Source: Anaerolineales bacterium
GTDB lineage: Bacteria > Chloroflexota > Anaerolineae > Anaerolineales > UBA11579
Assembly (NCBI GenBank): GCA_019637755.1
Contig: JAHBVC010000001.1
Coordinates: 62,001-126,000 of the forward strand
Reading direction: 5' to 3'
Length of the DNA: 64,000 bases
How positions within the stretch are numbered: the stretch's first letter is position 1; every line of letters begins with the position of its first letter. A program made the translations under genes and the position numbers. A model generated the notes under the pieces. The model was not told the DNA's origin. It saw only the letters and a list, made by a program, of their open reading frames with translations, and did no database searches. Shown one piece after another: positions 54,891 through 63,239 of the stretch.

Positions 54891-55199
54891 TTAGAGCAGC
54901 TTGACTGCGGCCTTGGCAATCTCTACCGGGGTCAGGCGGATGTCAAACTCCACTATTTGGTAACAGCGCATCGCTTTCCCATCTGCAGATACTTCCAGAT
55001 CGCTGGAGACCAACCCAGCGTCCTCCAGCTTCTTGAGGTGCATGATCAGCAGCGGGCGGCTCAGTTCCAGATCACGCGCCAGCTGGCTTACATAGTTGGT
55101 CTTGCCGCGCAGGGCGGCAATGATGCGCAGGCGGTGCGGGTTGTCCAGCGCCGCCAAGACGCTCACCAGGCTGTGCTCACTGCGCGCAGGGGGGCTCAT
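54891..55199 (-). CDS. ArsR-family transcriptional regulator
   Basis: A 102-residue winged-helix repressor. The core reads ALDNPHRLRIIAALRGKTNY, YVSQLARDLELSRPLLIMHL and KKLEDAGLVSSDLEVS. No metal-binding CxC motif is seen, so the signal is unknown. It is 24 bases after the small coiled-coil membrane protein gene and should be on its transcript. The operator is probably the palindrome at 55458-55477. Confidence 0.9.
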   Translation of the reverse strand: MSPPARSEHSLVSVLAALDNPHRLRIIAALRGKTNYVSQLARDLELSRPLLIMHLKKLEDAGLVSSDLEVSADGKAMRCYQIVEFDIRLTPVEIAKAAVKLL

Positions 55200-55223
55200 T
55201 CAGGGGTTCCTTCCTGGGGCAGT

Positions 55224-55436
55224 TTACTCCACCTCACGCAGCATTTTCTCAATGGCAGCTACCTTGGTGCGCAGCTCCTGCATGCCTTCGCTGAGCTCCG
55301 CAATACTGCTGTGCAGCTTGGCAAAGTCTTCTTTGTAGAGCTCGTTGGATTTGCTGCGCACCACGCTGGCCAGGAACATCAGGCTGAAGGCGATGGCGGC
55401 GATGATCATCAGATACACGTACGGGTTGTCGTTCAT
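55224..55436 (-). CDS. Small membrane protein with coiled coil
   Basis: A 70-residue protein with one membrane helix (YLMIIAAIAFSLMFLASVV, residues 6-24) and a C-terminal coiled coil (KLHSSIAELSEGMQELRTKV). The ATG at 55436 has a GGAG box. It is the first gene before the arsR-type gene; it may be the protein under its control. No family is known. Confidence 0.72.
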   Translation of the reverse strand: MNDNPYVYLMIIAAIAFSLMFLASVVRSKSNELYKEDFAKLHSSIAELSEGMQELRTKVAAIEKMLREVE

Positions 55437-55457
55437 TGGGTCTCCAGATCGTTTGAT

Positions 55458-55497
55458 ATGTAATAAATATATTACATGTGTATTCAATAATTGTCAG
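55458..55497 (-). promoter_or_regulatory. ArsR operon promoter and palindromic operator
   Basis: CTGACA (55497-55492), 17 bp and TAATAT (55474-55469). The perfect palindrome ATGTAATA-AATA-TATTACAT (55458-55477) covers the -10 box, a usual place for ArsR repression. Confidence 0.7.
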
Positions 55498-55515
55498 GTG
55501 AATCTGCTGAGCAAC

Positions 55516-55546
55516 AAAAAAGCCGCCCAGTTGGGCGGCTTTTTTG
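55516..55546 (-). terminator. Terminator of the PAS-UbiA gene
   Basis: AAAAAGCCGCCC and GGGCGGCTTTTT around AGTT with T-runs on both strands, 20 bases after the stop. Confidence 0.92.
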
Positions 55547-55565
55547 TTTTAGTGCAGTATGTGAT

Positions 55566-56867
55566 TTACAGGCCCAGCAAACGAGCCAGCGCATCGCTCC
55601 AGAAGATGCCCGCCGCCATGAGCAGGCCGGCGACGGCGTGCAGTTGGATGGTAGTGGCATTGGCGCGGGCCAGGCTGCGCTCGCGGTACTCACGCAGGAT
55701 GATGCGGCTGGTTTGGATGGCTAGCGGGGCCGCCAGCAGGATCAGCAGCGCGCCGATGGGGAATAGGCCACTCACCAGGGTCCAGTACAGCGCCAGGCCG
55801 AAGGCTGCCACCAGCAGCAAGATGTAGCCATAGCGGGCGCGCTCCTTGCCCAGCACCACCACCAGGTTCTCTTTACCGGTGGCTTTGTCGGCTTCTTCGT
55901 CAGGGAATTGGTTGATCCACAGGATCGCCACGGTCAGCAGACCGATGGGCACGCCGGCCAGGTAGTCGGCCAGGGTTGCGCGGCCGGTGAGGGCGTACAC
56001 CGTGCCCGCTACGGCCAGCGGGCCGAAGCTCAGGCCCACGGCCAGCTCGCCCAGGCCCTTGCGGGCAGCCAGGCGCAGCGGCGGCGCGGTATAAAAGTAG
56101 GCGAAGAACGCGCCGGCCAGGCCAAAGGCCAGGATGCCGAAGCCGCTCTGCAGCGTGAGCACCAGGCCGAGCGCCGCGGAGACCAGCAAGGCCAGTGAGC
56201 CGACCACGAGCAGCGTCTTCTCATTCACCAGGCCCAGCTCGATCGAGCGACTGCCGCCGGAGTAGGGCAGGAAGTAGTCGTTATTGGCCGGGTCCGTGCC
56301 GCTGGTCCAGTCAAAGTAATCGTTGAACGTGTTGGCGGAGATGTGCAGGAAGATGCCAGCGAACAGCGCCAGGAAGAATTTCGCCGTGGGGAAGGGGGTA
56401 ACGATATGGTTGGCGGCCACCCAGGCCGCGCCGATCAGGATCGGCACGATCACCGCGGTAAGGAAGGGCGCACGCGTGATCACCAGCCAGGTGAAGATCT
56501 TGGTCATCAAGCTGATCTTTGGCATCGCTTGCTGCACCGGCAGATCGATCTCTTCCGTTACACCGCAGTAGCCATTTTGTACGCCATCTTTGAAGGTGGG
56601 GGTGATGCGAATATCGGCGGAGAACAGCTCGCCGTTCTTGCGCACGAACACCGTGCGGCCACGATATTCCCCCTCTTTCGAGGCGGTGCTCAGCCAGGTG
56701 GGCACATGCTCCAGCACCACTTGGCCGGGCGAGAAGGCCGAGACGCGCTTCTTGCCGACGATCTCCGCCTTCGAATAGCCAAACATCTTTTCGGAGCCAT
56801 CACCAAAGGTTTCGATGCGGCCTTCCATATCACAGGTAATCACGGATTTTGCCAGGGTCTTTGCCAT
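55566..56867 (-). CDS. PAS domain fused to a UbiA/MenA-type prenyltransferase
   Basis: The 433-residue protein has an N-terminal PAS domain (residues about 5-108: ITCDMEGRIETFGDGSEKMF, GYSKAEIVGKK, GRTVFVRKNGELFSADIRI). From about 120 on it is a UbiA-superfamily membrane prenyltransferase with the first Asp motif NDYFDWTSGTD (182-192) and the second INQFPDEEADKATG. MenA, which makes demethylmenaquinone, is the nearest idea, but that is inferred. PAS domains sense redox state or ligands, so quinone or lipid synthesis could be gated directly by a signal. One continuous frame encodes both. Confidence 0.92.
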   Translation of the reverse strand: MAKTLAKSVITCDMEGRIETFGDGSEKMFGYSKAEIVGKKRVSAFSPGQVVLEHVPTWLSTASKEGEYRGRTVFVRKNGELFSADIRITPTFKDGVQNGYCGVTEEIDLPVQQAMPKISLMTKIFTWLVITRAPFLTAVIVPILIGAAWVAANHIVTPFPTAKFFLALFAGIFLHISANTFNDYFDWTSGTDPANNDYFLPYSGGSRSIELGLVNEKTLLVVGSLALLVSAALGLVLTLQSGFGILAFGLAGAFFAYFYTAPPLRLAARKGLGELAVGLSFGPLAVAGTVYALTGRATLADYLAGVPIGLLTVAILWINQFPDEEADKATGKENLVVVLGKERARYGYILLLVAAFGLALYWTLVSGLFPIGALLILLAAPLAIQTSRIILREYRERSLARANATTIQLHAVAGLLMAAGIFWSDALARLLGL

Positions 56868-57025
56868 GAACAGTCTCCTCGGGAAGGATAAGGGGTATTG
56901 TGCGTTTCATCACAATTTTAGGGTGGAAATTGCACCTTGTCAATTCGTTGGGGCATGGCAGTATACAGGCGTGAAACCGAAGCTGGCGAAGTGCGTATAG
57001 CATGCTGAGAGAGTGAGGAGCCGCA

Positions 57026-57619
57026 TTGCAGCCAAATGAGCAGGATTGGCTGCGCCTGGCCCAACAGGGCGACGCGCAGGCCTTTTCACAACTGGTGGAG
57101 CTGTATGCCCGGCCGGTGCACAACTTGTGCTACCGCATGCTAGGCAACACCCAGGATGCGGAGGATGCCGCGCAGGAAGCGTTTCTGCGCGCCTTCCGGG
57201 CCATCGGGCGCTATGACCCTAAGCGCAAGTTTGCCAGTTGGCTGCTCAGCATCGCCGCCAACTACTGTATCGACCAGCACCGGCGCCGGCGGCTCCAACT
57301 GATCTCACTTGAGGATTCGCCCGAGGCCAGCCTGGGCGATAAGGCTGCAGGCCCTGCTGCACGGCTGGTGCAGCGGGAAACGCAAGATGAGCTACAAGCC
57401 TTGCTGGCGCGCCTGGACCCACGTGACCGGGCCGCCATCATTCTGTATTACTGGAATGAGCTCTCCTACGAAGAGATTGCTGCGCAGCTTTCTCTTTCGG
57501 AGAGTGCCCTCAAGAGCCGGCTGCACCGCGCCCGGCGCAGCCTGGCGCAAGCCTGGGAACACAGCCAGGAGCAACCTGGTGAAACAAGGAGCAAGACACA
57601 TGAAGAAGCCGCACTTTGA
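57026..57619 (+). CDS. ECF sigma factor (first)
   Basis: A 197-residue ECF-type sigma-70 factor. Region 2 reads ARPVHNLCYRMLGNTQDAED with AAQEAFLRAFRAIGRYD, and region 4 is DPRDRAAIILYYWNELSYEE and LSLSESALKSRLHRARRSL. TTG 57026 is used, with GAGGAG before it. It overlaps the next membrane protein gene by 20 bases, a usual place for an anti-sigma factor. Confidence 0.93.
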   Translation: MQPNEQDWLRLAQQGDAQAFSQLVELYARPVHNLCYRMLGNTQDAEDAAQEAFLRAFRAIGRYDPKRKFASWLLSIAANYCIDQHRRRRLQLISLEDSPEASLGDKAAGPAARLVQRETQDELQALLARLDPRDRAAIILYYWNELSYEEIAAQLSLSESALKSRLHRARRSLAQAWEHSQEQPGETRSKTHEEAAL

Positions 57620-58052
57620 ACGTGAAGCTCTGCCCGCCAGTTGGCCGGCGCTGGAACAGCGCCTGCGCACGGCGGAGCTGGTAGGCCCGCGCCCCGGTTT
57701 TGCCGGGCGCTGGCTGGCCCACGCCGCGGCCATGCCGCCGGCCTACCGGCCGGGCGTATGGGCCTGGCTGGGGCTGGCTGGTGGCGCCGCGCTGAGTCTG
57801 GCGCTGCTGGCGGTGCTGGTGGCGGGCTGGTTGCCATTGGCGCAATTGCCTGTGGGCTCGCTGCTGGCTAACCTGGTGCTCTTTCTCAGTGAGCTGGCGG
57901 TTGCCCTGGGCGTGCTCGTTACTACGCTGAGCAAGTTCCTCGGCGAAATCCCTCTCACGCTATGGCTGATGGCCTGCACTTCGGCGTTGGCCGGCTTGCT
58001 GCTGCTGGCCCTGGCGGTAGATAAAGTAAAAGTGTTCAAGGAGACCAAATGA
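57600..58052 (+). CDS. Membrane protein, possible anti-sigma factor
   Basis: A 150-residue protein with a soluble N-terminus (residues 1-55) and three hydrophobic helices. The ATG at 57600 has AAGGAG inside the sigma-factor gene, so translation is coupled. No zinc anti-sigma motif is seen. The position argues for control of the sigma factor; the sequence itself does not prove it. The stop overlaps the next gene (ATGA). Confidence 0.7.
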   Translation: MKKPHFEREALPASWPALEQRLRTAELVGPRPGFAGRWLAHAAAMPPAYRPGVWAWLGLAGGAALSLALLAVLVAGWLPLAQLPVGSLLANLVLFLSELAVALGVLVTTLSKFLGEIPLTLWLMACTSALAGLLLLALAVDKVKVFKETK

Positions 58053-59125
58053 AGTTCTCAAAATGGATGTTTGCCGCCCTGTTAGCGGTATGCGCTTTGG
58101 TGGCGTTGCCCACGGCAGCCTATGCCGCCGGGTCCGCTGCCCCGGCACTCGATGAAGTTGTTTTTGGCCATGATTTCACTCTGGAGGCCGGGCGCATGAT
58201 CGACGGCGATCTGGTGGTGATCGGTGGCTCGCTGACCATGGAAAAAGGCAGCGTGGTCAGCGGCCAGGCGGTGGTGATTGGCGGTAGCGCTACCATTCTC
58301 GGCCATGTGCAGGGTGACTTGGTGGTGGTGGGCGGCGAGATCACGATGAGCCCCGCCGCCATTGTAGACGGCGATCTGGTGGTGCCCACCGGCACGGTGG
58401 ATGTTGACCCGGCCGCACAGGTTGGCGGCCGCATCATCGATGATGTGCAGTTCCCCTGGGGTGACAATGCACTGAATAATGACTACGCCTATGATTACGA
58501 GTACACCCGCGGCCCCGGCGTGGCACGCCAATTCGCCCGCGGCATCGTAGGTGACTTTGTGTGGCTGCTGTTCCGCTCCGTGGCGATGGCCACGGTCGCT
58601 CTGTTGCTGATCTTGTTCATGCAGAAACCGATGGAGCGTGTAGCCAGCACGCTGCTGGGGCAAGCGCCACTGTCTGGTGGTATCGGCTTGGTGGGGGTGG
58701 TGGTGACTGGTTTTGCCACCATCGCGCTGGGCCTCACCATTATCCTCATCCCGGTCGCCGCGTTGCTGCCGTTTGTACTGGTAGTGGCCTGGGGCTTCGG
58801 GTGGATCAGCATGGGGTTGGAAGTCGGCCGCCGCATGGGCGAGGCCTTCAAGGCGAATTGGTCGCCGGCGCTACAAGCGCCGCTGGGCACCTTTGCGCTG
58901 ACCTTTGCCAGCGGTGTGGTGGCCTGGGTTCCATGCCTGGGTTGGATCCTTGGCGTGGTGATCGGCCTGGCCGGCCTGGGTGCGGTGATCCTGACCCGCT
59001 TCGGCTCGCAGAGCTACCCGGATGCCACCGTGAGTGTGGCGCCAGTAGCGCCAGCGCCAGCGTTGCCGGCGCCGCGTAAGCGCACAGTGGCCAAGAAAGC
59101 GCCCGCCAAGCGGGCGCGCAGCTAG
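58049..59125 (+). CDS. Secreted bactofilin-like repeat protein with membrane C-terminal half
   Basis: A 358-residue protein with a Sec signal peptide (ALPTAAYAA). Residues about 40-130 form short beta-helix repeats like polymer-forming bactofilins (IDGDLVVIGGSLTMEKGSVV, GHVQGDLVVVGGEITMSPAA). Then come three or four membrane helices. The C-terminus ends in a basic KRTVAKKAPAKRARS tail. It is the third gene of the sigma-factor operon; an envelope-stress target is plausible (inference). Confidence 0.82.
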   Translation: MKFSKWMFAALLAVCALVALPTAAYAAGSAAPALDEVVFGHDFTLEAGRMIDGDLVVIGGSLTMEKGSVVSGQAVVIGGSATILGHVQGDLVVVGGEITMSPAAIVDGDLVVPTGTVDVDPAAQVGGRIIDDVQFPWGDNALNNDYAYDYEYTRGPGVARQFARGIVGDFVWLLFRSVAMATVALLLILFMQKPMERVASTLLGQAPLSGGIGLVGVVVTGFATIALGLTIILIPVAALLPFVLVVAWGFGWISMGLEVGRRMGEAFKANWSPALQAPLGTFALTFASGVVAWVPCLGWILGVVIGLAGLGAVILTRFGSQSYPDATVSVAPVAPAPALPAPRKRTVAKKAPAKRARS

Positions 59126-59143
59126 GCTGAGGTAGTTAGCCAA

Positions 59144-59175
59144 CAAAAAAGACCCGCGTACGCGGGTCTTTTTTT
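59144..59175 (+). terminator. Terminator of the first sigma-factor operon
   Basis: AAAAAAGACCCGCG and CGCGGGTCTTTTTT hairpin. Confidence 0.94.
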
Positions 59176-59232
59176 GATCACAGACAGCGCATGTTATACT
59201 CTCTTTGTAGCACGTTTCCCCCTTTGACCAAC

Positions 59233-59313
59233 ATGCAACCTTCTGCGACTACCTGGGTTAATTTAATTGACGCTGCTCTGCGACGGCGCGTGCGGCGGGT
59301 GTGGCTGGCGTGA
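59233..59313 (+). CDS. Possible 26-residue leader ORF coupled to the second ECF sigma gene
   Basis: ATG 59233 opens a 26-codon frame ending in arginine-rich RRRVRRVW; its TGA (59311-59313) overlaps the GTG (59310) of the sigma gene. A TATACT-type -10 lies about 30 bases upstream of the ATG. There is no clear Shine-Dalgarno, so it may be unused. Confidence 0.35.
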   Translation: MQPSATTWVNLIDAALRRRVRRVWLA

Positions 59314-59897
59314 CGGACGAAAAAATCCTTGCCAAGGCCACGCAGGGCGATAGTGAGGCGTTTGGCATGCTCTACGATAAGTATGCCGGGCGTATCTACA
59401 ACTACATCTACTATCGCACCGGCAGCCCGCAAGACGCCGAGGACCTGACTTCACGGGTCTTCTTCCGGGCGATGCGCCACATTACCAGCTATACCGATCG
59501 CGGCGTGCCGTTCTCGGCCTGGCTGTATCGCATTGCGCACAACCTGGTGGCCAACTGGCACCGCGACAGCAGCCGCCGCCAGGAAGTGGAGCTGGAAGAT
59601 GGCTACCGGGCGAGCAAGAGCGAGGAGTACCCGGAAAGCGTGCTGATGCAGACCGAGGAGCAGAATGCGCTGATGAAGCTCATTCGCAATCTGCCCGAGG
59701 AGCGCCAGCAGTTGCTGATCTTGAAATTTACCCAGCACATGTCCAATGCGGAAATTGGGCAGGTGATGGACCGCACCGAAGGGGCGATCAAGAGCCTGTA
59801 TCACCGCACGCTGCTCTCGTTGCGTGAAGAGATTCGTAAGGATACATCAGGGCATTTCTCGCTGGAGGATTTTGGCGAGTTCCCCGATGAGGAGTAA
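59310..59897 (+). CDS. ECF sigma factor (second)
   Basis: A 195-residue ECF sigma factor: region 2 with YAGRIYNYIYYRTGSPQDAE and DLTSRVFFRAMRHI, region 4 with LPEERQQLLILKFTQHMSNA and RTEGAIKSLYHRTLLSLREE. The GTG at 59310 overlaps the TGA of a 26-codon leader frame; a GTG at 59301 is the alternative. The next gene starts three bases after the stop. This is a separate sigma group from the one at 57026. Confidence 0.92.
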   Translation: MTDEKILAKATQGDSEAFGMLYDKYAGRIYNYIYYRTGSPQDAEDLTSRVFFRAMRHITSYTDRGVPFSAWLYRIAHNLVANWHRDSSRRQEVELEDGYRASKSEEYPESVLMQTEEQNALMKLIRNLPEERQQLLILKFTQHMSNAEIGQVMDRTEGAIKSLYHRTLLSLREEIRKDTSGHFSLEDFGEFPDEE

Positions 59898-59900
59898 GGG

Positions 59901-60251
59901 ATGAGTGGGATCATTTGGCCGTGGGAACGCAAGAAAGTGCAGCGTGAGCTCGATTCAGTCGAGGATATGCTCGAATCGATGTTCAAGCCGGTGGATGCGC
60001 GCCCCTCGTTCACCGCAGATCTGCGCAAGAAGCTGGTGGGCAAGCGTGGCCCGCTGGCCAAGGCCAGCCTGACCACGCTGGAGCTGATCTTACTCATCGG
60101 CGGGGCGATCGCTGGCGTGCTGGTGTTTTTCTTCACGGTGGTGCGCAGCGTCGCTGGCTTGTTTACCGGCCGGCGCAATAAGCGGGCGCGTGCGGATGTG
60201 CCGCCTGGCAAGCCAGCCGGCAAGCTGAAGACAAAAAAGAGAGCTGCGTAA
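59901..60251 (+). CDS. Single-pass membrane protein, candidate anti-sigma partner
   Basis: A 116-residue protein. The cytoplasmic N-terminus (1-55) contains RPSFTADLRKKLVGKRG, a pattern seen in proteins encoded beside ECF sigma factors in Chloroflexota (recalled, not searched). One membrane helix follows (LELILLIGGAIAGVLVFFFT), then a basic tail (RRNKRARADV, KLKTKKRAA). GGAGTAAGGG gives the ribosome site. The terminator overlaps its stop codon. Confidence 0.75.
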   Translation: MSGIIWPWERKKVQRELDSVEDMLESMFKPVDARPSFTADLRKKLVGKRGPLAKASLTTLELILLIGGAIAGVLVFFFTVVRSVAGLFTGRRNKRARADVPPGKPAGKLKTKKRAA

Positions 60252-60267
60252 GCAGCTCTCTTTTTTT
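60233..60267 (+). terminator. Terminator of the second sigma-factor operon
   Basis: AAAAAGAGAGCTGC and GCAGCTCTCTTTTT hairpin; the left arm overlaps the final codons of the preceding gene. Confidence 0.92.
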
Positions 60268-60813
60268 AGATTTGTCATTGGAGCGCAGCGAAGCAATCTG
60301 CTTTTGGTTTCAAGGACAAAACCAGATTGCTTCGTCCGTCTGGTGATTGCATTACATGCAATCACCAGTACTCCTCGCAATGACAGAGCGGGCGGCGAGG
60401 CACGCTTTGCCACTGTGAGCAGTCATTCCGAGGCGAGCATATGGCTCAAGGTTGTTTTGAATTTTGGAAAGCCGAGAAATCCTTAGGGCAAGAGGTGTCT
60501 GCTATGCCCCAAAGGATTCCTCAGTCGTTGCACTCGGGATGCACGAGGGCTTTGCCTGTTTGTCATTGCGAGCGCAGCGAAGCAATCTGTTTTTGGTTCC
60601 AAGGACAAAAACCAGATTGCTTCGTCCGTCTGGTGATTGCATTACATGCAATCACCAGTACTCCTCGCAATGACGGCAACGAGCGGCGAGGATCCGCGCC
60701 GCTCGGAATGATAAGTATCAGCAGAACGTCAGGCGTTTGGTAGGGGCGGGGCACCCGCCCCTACGGAAGGCGGTACTAGGCATAGGCCGCCCCGAGGCAT
60801 ACTAGCTCCTTGG
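60268..60813. repeat. Repeat field with two copies of a 113-bp element
   Basis: Copies at 60272-60385 and 60561-60674 share GCGCAGCGAAGCAATCTG, ACCAGATTGCTTCGTCCGTC, a GTGATTGCATTACATGCAAT palindrome and a CTCCTCGCAATGAC end. A partial relative of the GGAATCC family lies between them (60424-60540). No gene is seen. Confidence 0.85.
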
Positions 60814-61167
60814 CTAAGAAAAATTCTCGCCCGGAAAAAGCATGCCGATCAGCGCACGCGCATCGTCGATCAGGTCGATTTCCTCGGGAAAGAACGAGTC
60901 TTCCTCCAAATTCGGGCGCAGCTTAGGCATGCGCAGGTGCTCGATGAGCAAACGTTGCTCGGCCTGCGTATCGTCCTGCGCCAGCACATGGCGAAAGTGC
61001 TCGATGACCGAATCGGTGTCCAGGTCCACGCCAGCCTCGCCCAGGTGCGCCTTGAGCGCCCAGCCCGCGGCGCGGCGGGCACACACACGTGCCATGCCCT
61101 CGTTGCCGCGGGCGCGAGCGGCATCCGCCGCAGCCAACTCCTTGCGAACGGTCTCTTGCCAGCTCAT
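60814..61167 (-). CDS. Small helical hypothetical protein (HEPN-like appearance)
   Basis: A 117-residue all-helical protein. Its GNEGMARVCARRAAGWALKA segment looks like the helix of small HEPN-type folds; the R-x4-6-H RNase motif is not clear, so nothing is claimed. The ATG overlaps the M20 peptidase stop by four bases, so the two are co-translated. No partner antitoxin is seen. Confidence 0.65.
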   Translation of the reverse strand: MSWQETVRKELAAADAARARGNEGMARVCARRAAGWALKAHLGEAGVDLDTDSVIEHFRHVLAQDDTQAEQRLLIEHLRMPKLRPNLEEDSFFPEEIDLIDDARALIGMLFPGENFS

Positions 61168-62528
61168 GCGGCCGCAAACTTGCTGACGATGCGCGCCACG
61201 TGCTGGGTAGCCTTGACGTAGAGGTCCTCGCGGATGTTCTCGTTGGGCGCGTGCACCAACGCTCCCGGGTAGCCCAGCCCTGCAGTGGCCACGGGCAGCT
61301 TCAGATAGTGCAGGAAGGCGTGGTTGGGGCCAGAGCCGCCGCTCATCGGCACACGCGTCATCGGCACGCCGTACACCTCGGCGGCGCTCTCCACCACCAT
61401 GTTGAGGAACGGATCGTTCGGATCGGTGCGGCCGGGCGGCTCACTGCCCAGTTCCTTCACTTGCACATCGCTGAAACCTTCGGCATCCAGGAAGGCGCGT
61501 AGCCCCTGCATTACATCAGCCGGGGTTTGGTTTGGCACCAGGCGGAAATCGATCTTGGCGCTGGCTTTCGCGGGCAGCACGGTTTTGGTGCCGGGACCCT
61601 GGTAGCCAGCCGTCAGGCCGCTGATCGTCATTGTGGGTTCCAGAAACTCTTGCAAAGCCAGCTCCGGGTTGCCCTCGGTGCCGCGCAAAAACTCTTTTAC
61701 CCCGTAGCGCTCTTTGTAGTCATCGCCTTCGTAGGGCAGGGCGGCGGCCAGCTGGCGGTCCAGCTCGCTGGGCGGCACCACCTTGTCGTAGTGGCCGGGG
61801 ATGCGGATGCGGCCATCAGGCCCTTTCAGGCTGTTGAGCGCCCACACCAGGCGCCAGGCGGCATTGGGGAAGATCGAGCCGCCCAGGCCGGAGTGCACAT
61901 CGCTCTTGAGCAGCTCGACGGTCATTTCGACATAGCAGATGCCGCGCATGCCCATGTATTGGATCGGCTTGTCGTGTACATCCACCGAGCCGAATTCCCA
62001 GATGCAGGCATCGGCGGCCAGTTTCTCGGCGTGCTTTTTTACGAAGGCGGGCATGTGGATGCTGCCGATCTCTTCCTCGCCCTCAACGACGAACTTGATG
62101 TTGCAGGGCAACTCGCTGTCTTGTGCCAGCAGGCTGTCGAGAGCAAACAGGCGGCTGGCGAAGTGGCCCTTATCGTCGCTGACGCCGCGTGCATATACCT
62201 TGCCGTCCTTGCGGGTGGCTTCGAAGGGGGGCGTGTGCCACAGCTCCAGCGGCTCGGCGGGCTGCACGTCATAGTGATTGTAGAAGAGCAGCGTCTTGGC
62301 GGTGTTGCGGCCCTTGCGTTCGGCGTACACCACCGGCGCGCCGCCGGTTTGCATCACCTCTGTCTTGAAGCCGCGCTTGGCCAGCATGGCCTGCACGACT
62401 TCAACGGCTTCGTCGATACCGATGCCCTGGGCAGCCACGCTGGGCACGGCGCACAGCGTGGCGAGTTCAGCCAGGCTGGCGTCGAGGTTGGATTCTATAT
62501 ATTGGTCTGCTTGCTTATGATCAACCAT
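61164..62528 (-). CDS. M20-family metallodipeptidase
   Basis: A 454-residue di-zinc peptidase of the ArgE/DapE/carnosinase group. The first metal motif is LLFYNHYDVQPAEPLELW, the next GVSDDKGHFASRL, the catalytic glutamate pair is VEGEEEIGS and the last ligand region is MSGGSGPNHAFLHYL. It hydrolyses dipeptides or acyl-amino acids. ATG 62528 has GGAG five bases upstream; the longer frame to 62570 reads through a repeat. Confidence 0.94.
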   Translation of the reverse strand: MVDHKQADQYIESNLDASLAELATLCAVPSVAAQGIGIDEAVEVVQAMLAKRGFKTEVMQTGGAPVVYAERKGRNTAKTLLFYNHYDVQPAEPLELWHTPPFEATRKDGKVYARGVSDDKGHFASRLFALDSLLAQDSELPCNIKFVVEGEEEIGSIHMPAFVKKHAEKLAADACIWEFGSVDVHDKPIQYMGMRGICYVEMTVELLKSDVHSGLGGSIFPNAAWRLVWALNSLKGPDGRIRIPGHYDKVVPPSELDRQLAAALPYEGDDYKERYGVKEFLRGTEGNPELALQEFLEPTMTISGLTAGYQGPGTKTVLPAKASAKIDFRLVPNQTPADVMQGLRAFLDAEGFSDVQVKELGSEPPGRTDPNDPFLNMVVESAAEVYGVPMTRVPMSGGSGPNHAFLHYLKLPVATAGLGYPGALVHAPNENIREDLYVKATQHVARIVSKFAAA

Positions 62529-62587
62529 CGCTACTCCAATTCTTTTATCCACAGATGAACACAGATGCACACAGATAGTTATTTTTT

Positions 62588-62669
62588 AACCTCACCACAA
62601 AGACGAAAAGAGCACAAAGTTATAAAAATTTAAAAGTTTCTCTTTGTGTCCTTTGTGTCTTTGTGGTTA
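62588..62669. repeat. ACCACAAAGAC-type inverted repeat
   Basis: CCACAAAGACGAAAAGAGCA and TTTGTGTCCTTTGTGTCTTT face each other with GTGGTT closing the arm, the same family as 51464-51550. CACAGATGAACACAGATGCA lies just upstream. Confidence 0.75.
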
Positions 62670-62684
62670 TGAAGTTGCATTCTT

Positions 62685-63236
62685 CTACTCCGCAAAATAT
62701 GGCAGCGTAAACAGCCCTGCGCCTGCGGCGGCGAAGGCAAGCATTTTGAGCACCTGGCCAAGCCAGCAGAACAATAGGAACTTGGGCAGCGGCATGCGTA
62801 GCGCACCGGCGGCAATTCCGCTGAGGTCGACCAACGGGTTGGGTACCGCCGCCAGGGTAAACACGGTCAGCGGGCCGTTGCGCTGCATCCAGCCTACCAT
62901 GCGCTGGTAGGCGGCGGTGTTCTCGATGGCGGCCTGGCCGCTAAAGCCGGCCAGGTAACCAGTCAGCTCGCCGAGGGCCGCGCCGCTGCCCGCCGCCAGG
63001 GCTACGCCCAGCGGCGGCAGGTGCGCGCCCATTGAGAACACAATCAGCGCGGCCGGGGCGGGCAGGAACACGGTGGCATACGAGATCAGCGTAATGAGAA
63101 ACAGGCCCGGGTAACCCAGGGCCTGTAACTTGTCCGTGTATTCACGTGGCAGGAAGAAGATGGCCAGGCTGATGCCCACCACCGCCACCAGCGCCAAGGC
63201 GCGCCACAGCTTCAAAGCGCCGGGGCGCGCTGCCAT
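62685..63236 (-). CDS. VTT-domain membrane protein (DedA-like)
   Basis: A 183-residue membrane protein with about five helices. The conserved VTT core is visible as GSGAALGELTGYLAGFSGQA and AAVPNPLVDLSGIAAGALRM, with FLLFCWLGQVLK. Members of the DedA/VTT group move lipids between leaflets or keep membrane homeostasis. An AGGAGA box precedes ATG 63236. It follows the cyclophilin gene by three bases. Confidence 0.9.
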   Translation of the reverse strand: MAARPGALKLWRALALVAVVGISLAIFFLPREYTDKLQALGYPGLFLITLISYATVFLPAPAALIVFSMGAHLPPLGVALAAGSGAALGELTGYLAGFSGQAAIENTAAYQRMVGWMQRNGPLTVFTLAAVPNPLVDLSGIAAGALRMPLPKFLLFCWLGQVLKMLAFAAAGAGLFTLPYFAE

Positions 63237-63239
63237 ACG

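Noticed and set aside
60814-61167. HEPN toxin of a toxin-antitoxin pair
   Set aside because: The RNase motif is not clear and the partner gene is a peptidase, not an antitoxin.
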